Shown: piece after piece, positions 1-7,779 of the stretch
Position numbering within the stretch: position 1 is the first letter of the stretch
Layout of the letters: the number at the start of each line of letters is the position of its first letter
NCBI GenBank assembly: GCA_016649585.1
Contig: JAENXH010000021.1
Location: 1-13,895 of the forward strand
Direction: 5' to 3'
DNA from: Methanosarcinales archaeon
Lineage (GTDB): Archaea > Halobacteriota > Syntropharchaeia > Alkanophagales > Methanospirareceae
Length of the DNA: 13,895 nucleotides
Program-made: the position numbers and the translations under genes
Notes under the pieces: generated by a model
Seen by the model: only the letters and a program-made list of their open reading frames with translations
What the model was told of the DNA's origin: nothing
Databases searched by the model: none

Positions 1-1260
1 AACGCTGCCGTTCCACCACTGCATGCTTGGCTGCCGGATGCATATCCGGAAGCGACGAAGATTGGAGGTGTGTTTTTAAGTGCATTTACCACAAAATCCG
101 CAGTTTATGCCTTGATACGAGGTTTTACTGGATGCGAAACACTGATTTACTTGGGGGCAATAATGGCAATATACGGCATTATATTTGGAATACTTGAAAA
201 TGACATTAGAAGAAGTCTGGCATATAGTATTATCAACCAGGTAGGATTCATGGTAGCGGGTATAGGGATAGGAACGTTTTTGGCACTAAATGGTGCTATT
301 GCTCATGCTTTCTGCCATATCCTTTATAAGGGATTGCTATGGATGGCAATGGGTTCAATTTTATTCGCAACGGGTAGAAGTAAGTGCACAGATCTGGGAA
401 AGTATCACCTGGCTATGCCCTTGACATTTATTTTCTTTACCGTGGGTGCATTATCTATATCCGGTTTTCCATTATTCAACGGTTTTACCAGCAAAGCAAT
501 GACTTTCGCAGCGGCAGCAGAATACATGGATATAATATGGCTTCTCTTGACACTCGCTTCTGTGGGTGTTTTCCTCCATTATCTTGACCTTTTTGAGGGG
601 TTGAAATTCCCATATTACACTTCTGCTTCTGAAAGAGGCCATATCAAAGTAGGAGACCCACCCGTTAATATGGTGCTTGGGATGGGGCTTACAGCCTTCT
701 TATGCGTTTTCTTTGGTGTTTATCCGCAACCTCTTTATAACCTGCTTCCTTATCCCGTAGATTTTATCCCTTACACAATACCACATGTGGTTGGAACTCT
801 TTCACTACTCGCGTTCTGCGGCTTAGCATTTCTCTTATTCTCACCGCTTCTTAAAAGAACAAAAACAATCACACTTGATACGGATTGGCCATTTAGAATA
901 GCCGGAGAGAAGTTTATATGGTTCTGCGAGAAGCCGTTAATAGCTTTCGCGAGTTGGGTGGACCGCGGTATGAAGAGGATTGCATCCCATTTCTCTGTTT
1001 TCGGTAAAAATCCAGTGACAGGGACGAGGATGACGGTGGACATGATAGGGATGGCTTTGTTGAAACCGTTTATTTCCTTTTTCCATTTGGTGATAGATCC
1101 GCTATATAAGTATTATGAGCGCGATTTGGCGGAGGTAAAGAAGAAGCCGATAGAAGAGCCGGTGGAAACGGTGCCGATAGGGACCGCTGTGTTGCTGATA
1201 ATCATTTTTTTCCTTATGTATCTGATAATAACGCTGATGTGGGGGTGGCTTGCACCTTAA
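1..1260 (+). CDS. mrpD: Proton-conducting antiporter subunit, MrpD/NuoM type (5' partial)
   Basis: The frame is open from base 1, so the gene starts outside the window; 419 codons plus TAA are visible. The first residues include HAWLPDAYPEAT, the hallmark of the proton-translocating subunits shared by Mrp antiporters and complex I (NuoL/M/N). Conserved membrane lysines can be seen in TTKSAVY (about fragment residue 32), HILYKGLLWM and FTSKAMTF, matching the lysines that carry protons through this family; LSISGFPLFNGF precedes the last. The C-terminal third departs from the core: it has a basic, mostly soluble stretch and a final membrane helix (IGTAVLLIIIFFLMYLIITL). Known role of the family: Na+/H+ exchange or ion pumping in a multi-subunit membrane complex. 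I infer the other subunits lie upstream. The subunit could belong to a related membrane oxidoreductase; the Mrp-D assignment is likely but not certain. Confidence 0.85.
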   Translation, partial: NAAVPPLHAWLPDAYPEATKIGGVFLSAFTTKSAVYALIRGFTGCETLIYLGAIMAIYGIIFGILENDIRRSLAYSIINQVGFMVAGIGIGTFLALNGAIAHAFCHILYKGLLWMAMGSILFATGRSKCTDLGKYHLAMPLTFIFFTVGALSISGFPLFNGFTSKAMTFAAAAEYMDIIWLLLTLASVGVFLHYLDLFEGLKFPYYTSASERGHIKVGDPPVNMVLGMGLTAFLCVFFGVYPQPLYNLLPYPVDFIPYTIPHVVGTLSLLAFCGLAFLLFSPLLKRTKTITLDTDWPFRIAGEKFIWFCEKPLIAFASWVDRGMKRIASHFSVFGKNPVTGTRMTVDMIGMALLKPFISFFHLVIDPLYKYYERDLAEVKKKPIEEPVETVPIGTAVLLIIIFFLMYLIITLMWGWLAP

Positions 1261-1276
1261 AATTTTAGGAATACAC

Positions 1277-1287
1277 TATTTAATTAA
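1277..1287 (+). promoter_or_regulatory. Possible TATA box for the CBS-domain gene
   Basis: An AT-rich TATTTAATTAA block lies in the 89-base gap after the antiporter gene. An archaeal start site about 26 bases downstream would fall near 1308, leaving a leader of about 40 bases that carries GGTGAGG ahead of the ATG at 1350. This is a visual match only; the gene could also be read through from the antiporter operon. Confidence 0.3.
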
Positions 1288-1349
1288 TGACCTGCTATAT
1301 AGAGGAATTATGAAGTGTTTCTGTTAAGTGTGGGGTGAGGGATTGTAAA

Positions 1350-1745
1350 ATGGAGTTATCAAAAGAGAAGAGTGTAAGGGATGTGATGAAGCGAGGTGTT
1401 ATTACTGTATCTTTTGACACGCCTGTAAGTGAAATTGCAAAACTCCTGGTAAAGGAGGAGATATCGGGCGTAGCAGTAACTGCGCCAGACGATAAGGTAG
1501 TGGGCGTGATATCGGAGATTGACGTCATCAAATTCTTCGACCAAGATTGGGACACCTTAACGGCGGAGGATGTTATGTCCACCTTTGTGAGGGCGATAGA
1601 TCCAGAAACGACGATAAGGAAAGCCGCAAAGATTATGAGGGATTTGAATATCCACAGGTTATTGATTCTTTCTGTAAGTCCCGCACCTGGCATTCCCATA
1701 GCGATATTAGCAGCAAGTGACATACTGAGAGCGAGTGTTGAATAA
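1350..1745 (+). CDS. CBS-domain pair protein
   Basis: A 131-residue protein made almost entirely of two CBS domains. The first runs from about residue 8 (VRDVMKRGVITVSFDTPVSE) to the segment VVGVISEIDVIKFF. The second starts at AEDVMSTFVRAIDPETTI and ends with the helix ASDILRASVE. The pair forms a Bateman module, which in other proteins binds adenine nucleotides or SAM and controls an attached or partner protein; no other domain is present here, so the partner is unknown. I chose the ATG at 1350 rather than the in-frame GTG at 1335, because GGTGAGG (1334-1340) sits about 9 bases before the ATG and the first CBS motif begins soon after. It is convergent with the GYD gene, with a hairpin between them. 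Confidence 0.88.
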   Translation: MELSKEKSVRDVMKRGVITVSFDTPVSEIAKLLVKEEISGVAVTAPDDKVVGVISEIDVIKFFDQDWDTLTAEDVMSTFVRAIDPETTIRKAAKIMRDLNIHRLLILSVSPAPGIPIAILAASDILRASVE

Positions 1746-1751
1746 CATCTA

Positions 1752-1789
1752 AAAAAATAAAAATGGGGGACTGCAGAACAAAACCCCCA
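1752..1789 (-). terminator. Hairpin followed by T-rich tract, terminator of the GYD gene
   Basis: TGGGGG (1764-1769) pairs with CCCCCA (1784-1789) around a 14-base loop. Read on the minus strand, the hairpin follows the stop of the GYD gene by only 3 bases and is followed by TTTTTATTTTTTT, the U-rich run archaeal RNA polymerase uses to terminate. The plus-strand CBS transcript would meet the same hairpin without a following U-tract, so it mainly serves the minus strand. Confidence 0.55.
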
Positions 1790-1792
1790 AAC

Positions 1793-2038
1793 TTATATCC
1801 TTCTTTCAAACGCAACCCAGGTTTCCGTTGATGCGACCTCTCTGCTTTGGTGAAGGAAGTCTTTAATTATTTCAGGGTCTTCCGCTTCGTAAATCCATAT
1901 CGCATCATACCTGCCCAGTGTGTGATACGCCTGCAGGAACTTGACGCCTCTGGGCGGCTCTTTAATCATCTTGTCACCGAATGCTCTTGCATCCCCCACC
2001 ATGCCTGGGTTCACTTTCACGCATGTTATGAACAACAT
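1793..2038 (-). CDS. GYD-domain protein
   Basis: An 81-residue protein matching the GYD family, named after a conserved Gly-Tyr-Asp. Here the motif is TLGRYDAIWIYEAEDPE, with R in place of G before YDA (about residues 42-58). The rest fits the compact ferredoxin-like fold: strand MLFITCVKV, helix ARAFGDKMIKEPPRGVKF, strand LQAYHTLGRYD, and a C-terminal helix and strand with REVASTETWVAF. The family's biochemical role is unknown; dimeric alpha-beta barrel relatives are small oxygenases or ligand-binding proteins. The start is fixed by an exceptionally good ribosome binding site 8 bases upstream. It is transcribed divergently from the fumarase gene. Confidence 0.85.
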   Translation of the reverse strand: MLFITCVKVNPGMVGDARAFGDKMIKEPPRGVKFLQAYHTLGRYDAIWIYEAEDPEIIKDFLHQSREVASTETWVAFERRI

Positions 2039-2046
2039 TTTTTTAT

Positions 2047-2056
2047 ATCACCTCCT
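2047..2056 (-). promoter_or_regulatory. Full-consensus Shine-Dalgarno for the GYD gene
   Basis: On the minus strand this reads AGGAGGTGAT, the complement of the usual archaeal 16S rRNA 3' end (AUCACCUCCU) over all ten bases, with 8 bases to the ATG. It is the strongest ribosome binding site in the window; most other genes here have weak or no such sites. Confidence 0.8.
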
Positions 2057-2080
2057 AGTGTAAATATATAGGTGACCGGA

Positions 2081-2090
2081 TTATTAATAA
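2081..2090 (-). promoter_or_regulatory. Palindromic AT block in the divergent GYD/fumarase promoter region
   Basis: TTATTAATAA is a perfect 10-base palindrome in the 131-base gap between the divergent genes. Placed 26 bases upstream of a start near 2060, it would work as a TATA element for the GYD mRNA and keep its Shine-Dalgarno. Because it is symmetric it could also bind a dimeric regulator. For the fumarase side, TTTATC at 2141-2146 is centred about 26 bases before the ATG at 2170, which would give a leaderless mRNA; no Shine-Dalgarno is seen there. Confidence 0.3.
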
Positions 2091-2169
2091 TTTCTGATTC
2101 TTTTTTCACTTCGCTTTATTAACTTTATCCCCTTCTTTTCTTTATCATCAAATATTTTTCAGCAAGCAA

Positions 2170-3057
2170 ATGATCACGAAAGAATTGATAAAGGACGTAA
2201 CGATAAGCATTTTGAGGCGAGCGGAGACGACACTGCCAGACGATGTAAAAGCGGCGCTGGTTCGTGCATACGAGCGCGAAGAGCAGGAAATAGCGAAGGT
2301 GCAGTTGGAGGCAATGCTCGAGAATGTGAAGCTTGCCGAAGAGCTGCAGCGACCTTTATGTCAGGACACGGGTCTCCCGCTTTTTTACGTTAAACTCGGG
2401 AGTGGAAACGTAAACGTGAATCTCAGAGATATTGAGAGCGGTATAAGAGAAGGCGTGAAGGAAGCAACGAAATCAATCCCGCTGCGGTCGAACGTGGTGG
2501 ATCCGATAACGCGCGACGAAGGGGAAGGCGCGAATATCGGTGATAGAATGCCGTATATAAATTATAGCATTGACTCGGATGTTGATGGACTTGAGATTTT
2601 GGTATTTCCGAAAGGCGGTGGCTCGGAGAACGTGAGTGCATTTACGATGCTGACGCCGAAGCCGGAAACGGAAGCATTAAAAGCGATACGGACGTTTATT
2701 CTTGAGGTGGTGGTCAAAGCGGCGGGTAAGCCGTGCCCGCCCACGATTATCGGCGTCGGTATCGGTGGCTCTGCGGATATAGCGATGAAGCTCGCGAAAG
2801 TAGCAGTGCTTCGACCGGTAGGCGTGCGGAATACTGAGGAGCGGATAGCACGATTGGAGGAGGAGCTTCTCGAAGCGGTGAACAACACGGGTATCGGGCC
2901 TATGGGTTTGGGAGGAAAAACAACTGCGCTTGATGTGCATATAGAGACCGCAAGCACACACATCACCAGTTTGCCTGTAGCCGTGAATTTCCAGTGCTGG
3001 GCAGCGCGTCAAGCTGTGGCGAAGATACATGAAGATGGACGGGTGGAGTATGTGTGA
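2170..3057 (+). CDS. fumA: Class I fumarate hydratase, alpha subunit
   Basis: A 295-residue protein, the usual length of the N-terminal subunit of two-subunit class I fumarases. It interconverts fumarate and malate using an oxygen-sensitive [4Fe-4S] cluster. The three expected cluster cysteines are visible: C64 in RPLCQDTGLP, C189 in GKPCPPTIIGVGIGG and C276 in NFQCWAARQA. Other family motifs are RSNVVDPITR (about 106-115), PKGGGSENVSA (147-157) and GIGPMGLGGKTTALDV (241-256). The beta subunit, which completes the enzyme, is usually the next gene but is absent here; the thiolase gene follows instead. The alpha subunit of L-tartrate dehydratase is homologous and cannot be excluded by eye. ATG 2170 has no Shine-Dalgarno and may be leaderless. 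Confidence 0.9.
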   Translation: MITKELIKDVTISILRRAETTLPDDVKAALVRAYEREEQEIAKVQLEAMLENVKLAEELQRPLCQDTGLPLFYVKLGSGNVNVNLRDIESGIREGVKEATKSIPLRSNVVDPITRDEGEGANIGDRMPYINYSIDSDVDGLEILVFPKGGGSENVSAFTMLTPKPETEALKAIRTFILEVVVKAAGKPCPPTIIGVGIGGSADIAMKLAKVAVLRPVGVRNTEERIARLEEELLEAVNNTGIGPMGLGGKTTALDVHIETASTHITSLPVAVNFQCWAARQAVAKIHEDGRVEYV

Positions 3058-3076
3058 GAAACTTATAGAAAGAAAG

Positions 3077-3091
3077 CGAAAAGCTTTTAAG
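3077..3091 (+). promoter_or_regulatory. BRE/TATA promoter of the thiolase gene
   Basis: CGAAAA followed by GCTTTTAAG resembles an archaeal BRE plus TATA element. A start about 26 bases downstream would be near 3113, giving a leader of roughly 75 bases before the thiolase ATG that includes the 14-codon reading frame at 3143. It lies directly after the fumarase stop, so the thiolase is probably transcribed separately. Confidence 0.45.
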
Positions 3092-3142
3092 TGCATTTAC
3101 ACAAGCGTATGTAAGTAGTAGGGAGAACAATAGAGGAGAGAT

Positions 3143-3187
3143 ATGCCAATTAACCACACTAATAATTCGGGTGGTGATGTATCATAA
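3143..3187 (+). CDS. Possible 14-residue leader peptide upstream of the thiolase
   Basis: GAGGAGAG (3133-3140) sits just upstream of an ATG that opens a 14-codon frame (MPINHTNNSGGDVS) ended by TAA at 3185-3187. The thiolase ATG is in the same frame three bases later, and the likely thiolase Shine-Dalgarno (GGTGGTGAT, 3170-3178) lies inside this small frame. That arrangement would allow translational coupling or reinitiation. The peptide shows no run of one regulatory amino acid, so classic attenuation is not indicated. It may also be chance. Confidence 0.3.
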   Translation: MPINHTNNSGGDVS

Positions 3188-3190
3188 GCA

Positions 3191-4366
3191 ATGCCGAGAC
3201 CAGTAGCCATAGTTGGAATTGGATCCACGAAAATGGGGGAATTGTGGAAGTACTCATTTAGAGATTTAGCAATGAAAGCAGGGACCAGCGCTTTAACCGA
3301 TGCTGGGATGTCAGGAAACGAAATTCAGGCATTATGGGGTGGAAATATGAGTGCCGGGCAGTTCCTTAATCAGGAACATGTGGCTGCATTAATTGTTGAT
3401 TATGTTGGTTTAGCGGGTTTACATATCTCTGCTACCAGAGTTGAACAAGCGTGTGCCAGTGGTGGAGCAGCTTTGCGCGAAGCGATTCTCGCGGTAGCCA
3501 GTGGATATTATGACATAGTAATGGCGGCAGGTATAGAGAAGATGACAGACGTAGATGGAGGAACGGCAGCTAAAATATTAGCATCCGCCGCGGATCAAGA
3601 GTGGGAAGCACTTATGGGTGCTACGTTTCCTTCACTGTACGCATTAATCGCGCGGGAGCATATGCAGAAGTTTGGCACGACCTCGGAACATTTAGCCGCT
3701 GCTGCCGTAAAGAACCACCGTAATGCAAGGAATAACCCGCTCGCTCATTTCAGAAACGAGATAACGATAGAGCAGGTACTCAACTCACCGATGATTTCAA
3801 GCCCACTTCATATTCTTGATTGCTGTCCCCTTTCTGACGGTGCAGCCGCGGTAGTAGTGACGTCAGCGGAAAGAGCCAAGGAATTTACCGATACTCCTAT
3901 TTATATTAATGCGACAGCCCAGGCGAGTGATTATCTTGCCGTATATGATAGGAGAGAGATCGCCACATTTGACTCGACTGTTGTTGCGAGCAGGAGCGCA
4001 TATCAACAGGCGAAATTAGAACCAAAAGATATTGACGTTTGTGAAGTTCATGACTGTTTTACTATCGCGGAGATACTTGCGATAGAGGATTTAGGATTTT
4101 TTGATAAGGGTACGGGCGGAACAGCAACCGAAGAAGGTGAGACAGAGATAGGTGGTCGAATACCAATAAACCCGTCCGGTGGGCTGAAAGCAGGTGGCCA
4201 TCCGGTGGGAGCAACGGGAATAAAGCAGGTTTATGAGATTGTGCAACAGCTCAGGGGCGAGGCAGGTAAGAGACAGGTCAACGGCGCGGAGATAGGAATG
4301 ACGCATAATATCGGTGGCTCAGGAGCAACTTGCGTAATCCATATTCTTTCACGAGAAAGCTCGTGA
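3191..4366 (+). CDS. Archaeal acetyl-CoA C-acetyltransferase (thiolase)
   Basis: A 391-residue thiolase of the archaeal/SCP-x-like type. It condenses two acetyl-CoA to acetoacetyl-CoA, the entry step of the mevalonate pathway, or works in the reverse direction. The nucleophilic cysteine is C88 in VEQACASGGAAL; the active-site loops are EVHDCFTIAE (H287), SGGLKAGGHPVGATG (H337) and THNIGGSGATC (H372). The last has HNIGG where classic biosynthetic thiolases carry a second active-site cysteine, typical of the archaeal enzymes. In many archaea this protein forms a complex with HMG-CoA synthase and a DUF35 zinc/OB-fold protein encoded next door; neither is adjacent here. ATG 3191 is set by GGTGGTGAT upstream and by MPRPVAIVGIG matching the family's N-terminus. 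A fatty-acid thiolase role is possible but less likely. Confidence 0.88.
   Translation: MPRPVAIVGIGSTKMGELWKYSFRDLAMKAGTSALTDAGMSGNEIQALWGGNMSAGQFLNQEHVAALIVDYVGLAGLHISATRVEQACASGGAALREAILAVASGYYDIVMAAGIEKMTDVDGGTAAKILASAADQEWEALMGATFPSLYALIAREHMQKFGTTSEHLAAAAVKNHRNARNNPLAHFRNEITIEQVLNSPMISSPLHILDCCPLSDGAAAVVVTSAERAKEFTDTPIYINATAQASDYLAVYDRREIATFDSTVVASRSAYQQAKLEPKDIDVCEVHDCFTIAEILAIEDLGFFDKGTGGTATEEGETEIGGRIPINPSGGLKAGGHPVGATGIKQVYEIVQQLRGEAGKRQVNGAEIGMTHNIGGSGATCVIHILSRESS
4349..4366 (+). repeat. Perfect inverted repeat across the thiolase stop codon
   Basis: TCACGAG and CTCGTGA form a 7-base-pair stem with a 4-base loop; the right arm contains the TGA stop. No U-tract follows, so it is not a classic terminator; it could protect the mRNA 3' end or be chance in a coding context. 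Confidence 0.35.
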
Positions 4367-4400
4367 TCTGGACATCTAAACAAACTTTATTTAGGGGGGG

Positions 4401-4409
4401 ATATTTAAA
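4401..4409 (+). promoter_or_regulatory. Possible TATA box in the gap before the PIG-V-like gene
   Basis: ATATTTAAA follows a run of seven G in the 233-base gap between the thiolase and the broken mannosyltransferase. It lies nearly 200 bases before the start codon, so it may be an old or unrelated promoter. Apart from a second AT-rich patch near 4494-4506, I see nothing else in the gap. Confidence 0.2.
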
Positions 4410-4599
4410 CCCAGAGTGCTTGCTCATTTGAAAGAGACCGAGTAGCCTTCTCGCAGTTATCAATGGCTTATCCTCAATTACCCTAAAACAATGCTTAAGA
4501 TTATATTCGCAATTACCCAGAGGTTATACACGCAAATGGAAAAAAGTAGGCGGCTTATCTAAGTTTCTTTTGCAAAGATGAAGATATGTGAAATATTAG

Positions 4600-5702
4600 A
4601 TGAACATAGAGAAGAAGGTAATAATAGAGATTATCGCCATTATAATCGCGATAAAGGTTTTCTCCTTTATCTTAGCCCCGCTCTCCTGGGCGGTTTTAAA
4701 AAACCAACCTTGCGATATCATTTCACTATGGAACCGATGGGACGCTCCGCACTACATAGATATAGCAAAGAACGGTTACACCAATGTTGGAGAAGGGAGA
4801 TTTTTTATCGTTTTTATGCCTCTTTATCCTTTTTTGATAAGACTCTTAGCCTCCTTTATTGGTAATTATGAAGCCTCTGCCCTCTTAATATCAAACCTCG
4901 CATCAATTTTTGCATGCTTCTACCTTTATAAACTTGCAAAAATTGATTACTCTCATAACACGGCACTGAAAAGCGTATTCTATTTTTCCATTTTTCCCAC
5001 TGCTTACTTCTTAATCGTGGGCTATACCGAAAGTTTGTTTTTACTTTTGACGATTGGCTGTTTCTATTATGCGCGCAAAGCGAAGTGGCTTTCTGCAGGT
5101 GTAATGGGGATGCTTGCATCAGCCACACGAATCACCGGACTTGTTCTTCTCCCCTCTTTGCTCTACGAGTATTTTTCGCAGAACTCAAAACCTGGGTCAA
5201 GGAGCGTAAAGGACGTCTTTTATCTTGGTATGATCAGTTTCGGGTTTCTATCCTATCTCGTGTTGAACTATCTCGTATTTGGAAACGCTTTTGCGTTTCT
5301 CTGAATACAGCAGGAGCACTGGTTTAAACATCTCGCGCCTCCGTGGGACGGGCTATTGGGTGCTTTAGGGAGTGTTTTTTGGAGAGATTCCGCGGGCAAA
5401 GCACTTATAGGGGTGGCAGAAGTTGTATTTGCATTATTTGGCTTAGCTTGCATAGTCTATGCTTTCGTTATCAAATTAAGACCGTCCTACACCGTTTATA
5501 TGCTTCTTACATGGCTTTGGTAACTTCAACCAGTTACTGGTTGAGTATACCACGTTACATGCTCTCCATGTTCCCTATTTTCATCGTGTTTGCCATTATT
5601 GGTGATAAGCGAGAGGAGTGGCATTATGTAATGACCATTGCTTTTCTGTTATTTTTTAGCTTCTTCCTCGTTCTTTTCACGCAGGGATACTGGGCGTTTT
5701 GA
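4600..5702 (+). pseudogene. PIG-V-like mannosyltransferase, interrupted by TGA and a frameshift
   Basis: Three collinear pieces make one polytopic protein. Residues 1-234 are open from ATG 4600 and contain LWNRWDAPHYIDIAKNGY, the diagnostic first-loop motif of PIG-V/GPI mannosyltransferase 2-like GT-C enzymes, plus membrane helices and SATRITGLVLLPSLLYEYF. TGA at 5302-5304 interrupts the frame, but coding sense continues in frame with IQQEHWFKHLAPPWDGLLGA, a strongly conserved part of the family. A second break lies near 5509-5521: this frame hits TAA at 5521, while sense resumes one base back as ALVTSTSYWLSIPRYMLSMF through to the true end at 5702. One missing base restores a protein of 367 residues, normal for the family. 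The intact enzyme would transfer mannose from a polyprenyl-phosphate donor outside the membrane. The last 26 bases overlap the convergent gene. It may be a real pseudogene or partly sequencing error. Confidence 0.85.
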
Positions 5703-7662
5703 TTTCATATATCCGCCACCGCCCCCCTGCTATTTCTTTGTAGTATTTCAGCGCAAACCGCGTTTCTTTGTTGAATGCAGCCTCATTTATCGTGAAGTGG
5801 TTCTCCTGTGCGAATGTCCTTTCATAAGGGCCGATGCAGACGTAATCCACGCCGTAGTCTTGCATAACCGTAAAATCCCCCCGGTACATCGCTTTTATAT
5901 CGTTTTTCCGTGCACTGATGCTCGTCCAGTTAATACCATGCGACCACAGCCAGCCTTCATAACCCATCACACGCTGCCGTCCGGTTAAGGCAGGTATAGG
6001 ATGATTGTGCGCGCTTCCTGTGAGGAACACGCTATCGGGCACGGTATTCGCACGCACCCACTCAGCCATTTGTATCTCTTCGCCTGACCACACCATATAC
6101 GTGTTCTGTACCATGTTTACATGCGTTACAACGCCAAATACGGTGGAAGCGATGAGCAGCGCAGCTATCGACAGGGCGGCAAGAGCTTTATGAGATTTAT
6201 TAGTTTTAGTAAAGTCATGTAGCCAACATAGCGCCAGCGCGGCCATTATTGCACTCAATGCGAGCCAGTGCAGGAATAGCTTGTAGTTGTCAAAATACCA
6301 GGGTTGGAATTTCACGACGTTCGCAATGACGAATAGCAGGATAAAGGGTAGGTAAAAAATTCGTGTTTCGCTACGTGCTTTGTAGAATCCTAACGAAAGA
6401 AGGACGAGTAGCCCGCCGGCGTTGATTGCCCAGAAAGTCTCAATGAGCGAGACCGTTTTTATAGCGGAAGAAAACGCAGGTACAAAAGAAGACCAGTCAA
6501 AGCCCATGATCATCTCCCTGTTGGTGTCTGCCCAGCCGGGGAAGAAGACGAGGAAATCCTGCGATACGCCTGTCCATATAAACTGGACCTGAGGTAACGA
6601 AAGTAGCATGAGCGGCAGAAATAAAGAGACGAGGATTCTCCAATCTCGTTCTTTAATAACCGAATATACAGCGAGAAAAAGAGCGACAAACCCGGTAGCT
6701 ATAAACGAATGAGCATGGATATAGGGCAGCAAACCGATAAGCACGCCGGCAAGTACCAGTTCCTTATGTGTTCCTGTTCGTTCTAATGATGCAGACGTTT
6801 CCTCCTGCTTATTCGCACATAATGCGTGGAATAGTAGCAGATAAACGACAAATGAGATTGCCATACCGATGATTGCGGTTCGCTGCGGCATGATCACCGC
6901 ATACATCGGGTTCAGGAAATGGATGCCCGTGGATTGCAGACCCCCGGGAAAGCCAACGAGGATGAAAATAACCGTAGCACCTATTCCAGCGCCTTTCAGC
7001 CCTGTCAATCGGTATGCGAGGAAATAGAGCAGTCCGAAAAAAGCGAGTTGAAATAAGACGTTCGGAATGATAATCGCACTTCTCAGATCCAACCCGCCTT
7101 TCATTAACACCGCGGAGTAGAAATCCATGATGAAGGGATAATGCGTTTCCAGGTCTAAAAACTGCGGATGAGCCAACGGGAACGAAAACGTGTCTCTATA
7201 AACGAAAGAGGTGATGATCGAGGTATGAAACGGATAATCAGCCCAAACCGTGTGAAACGCATACAAACTTCCCGCGTCGTCAGGGCGGAAAACGCCGTAG
7301 AGATTCATAAACGCTACGTACAGTAGAACGAATACAAGAAAAGAAAGGGTGTACTTGTCTTCATACCATGTCTCTTCTATTTTACCTTTTAAATCAGTAA
7401 CACTCCATTTTCCTGTTTTTTTCGTCTGTCTAAATAATATAATCGAAGCAAAAGCGCATATACCAATGCAGATCAGGATAACACTGATGCTTAGCGACTT
7501 GTTCAGACAGGCAATGAGGAACGCAATCCAGAGTGAGAGCGCATGCCCAACGACAAACGAGAAAAAAGCTCGTTCTATGCGCTGGAACGGGTAATCTAAA
7601 AGGAAAGAGATGGAAAGACCAAGCAAAAAGCTCACCGCGATGAAAATAATCCAAAGGGGCAT
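5677..7662 (-). CDS. Polytopic GT-C-like membrane protein, putative glycosyltransferase
   Basis: A 661-residue integral membrane protein with many hydrophobic helices. An N-terminal pair (about residues 3-23 and 32-75) precedes a large first outer loop holding acidic residues in FRPDDAGSLYAF (D128, D129) and WADYPFHTSII (D142), where GT-C glycosyltransferases place catalytic or metal-binding acids. More helices follow to about residue 530, then a soluble C-terminal region including WVRANTVPDSVFLTGSAH, RQRVMGYEGWLWSHG and YGVDYVCIGPYER, a pattern I associate with archaeal dolichol-phosphate-sugar-dependent transferases. Donor and acceptor cannot be told from sequence. It is convergent with the broken PIG-V-like gene, and the 3' ends overlap by 26 bases. 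ATG 7662 is preceded by an in-frame TGA two codons upstream. A TATA box centred about 26 bases before it suggests a leaderless mRNA. Confidence 0.7.
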   Translation of the reverse strand: MPLWIIFIAVSFLLGLSISFLLDYPFQRIERAFFSFVVGHALSLWIAFLIACLNKSLSISVILICIGICAFASIILFRQTKKTGKWSVTDLKGKIEETWYEDKYTLSFLVFVLLYVAFMNLYGVFRPDDAGSLYAFHTVWADYPFHTSIITSFVYRDTFSFPLAHPQFLDLETHYPFIMDFYSAVLMKGGLDLRSAIIIPNVLFQLAFFGLLYFLAYRLTGLKGAGIGATVIFILVGFPGGLQSTGIHFLNPMYAVIMPQRTAIIGMAISFVVYLLLFHALCANKQEETSASLERTGTHKELVLAGVLIGLLPYIHAHSFIATGFVALFLAVYSVIKERDWRILVSLFLPLMLLSLPQVQFIWTGVSQDFLVFFPGWADTNREMIMGFDWSSFVPAFSSAIKTVSLIETFWAINAGGLLVLLSLGFYKARSETRIFYLPFILLFVIANVVKFQPWYFDNYKLFLHWLALSAIMAALALCWLHDFTKTNKSHKALAALSIAALLIASTVFGVVTHVNMVQNTYMVWSGEEIQMAEWVRANTVPDSVFLTGSAHNHPIPALTGRQRVMGYEGWLWSHGINWTSISARKNDIKAMYRGDFTVMQDYGVDYVCIGPYERTFAQENHFTINEAAFNKETRFALKYYKEIAGGRWRIYEIKTPSIPA

Positions 7663-7684
7663 GTATCACCATTAATATCTCCGG

Positions 7685-7693
7685 TTTTTAAAG
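7685..7693 (-). promoter_or_regulatory. TATA box for the GT-C-like gene
   Basis: On the minus strand this reads CTTTAAAAA. Its centre (7689) is 26-27 bases from the ATG at 7662, the standard archaeal distance to a start site, so transcription would begin at or next to the start codon. The GGTGAT at 7665-7670 is too close to the ATG to act as a normal Shine-Dalgarno, which agrees with a leaderless message. Confidence 0.45.
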
Positions 7694-7723
7694 ATTTACG
7701 TATAAATGAGAGGAATCAGAAAG

Positions 7724-7766
7724 GTTTAAAATATACTGTGGTGCATAAATAACATACTTTATATAC
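7724..7766 (+). promoter_or_regulatory. Promoter region of the UbiD-family gene
   Basis: Two TATA-like blocks precede the ATG at 7780: GTTTAAAATAT (7724-7734) and CTTTATATAC (7757-7766). The first would put the start near 7755 and leave about 25 bases of leader with no Shine-Dalgarno. The second is the better match to consensus but sits only about 19 bases from the ATG, closer than the usual spacing. I cannot decide between them. Confidence 0.4.
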
Positions 7767-7779
7767 AAAAACACCAAAA

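Noticed and set aside
771..1043. Open minus-strand frame inside the antiporter gene
   Set aside because: It is a shadow of a strongly conserved membrane protein, with no ribosome binding site or family resemblance.
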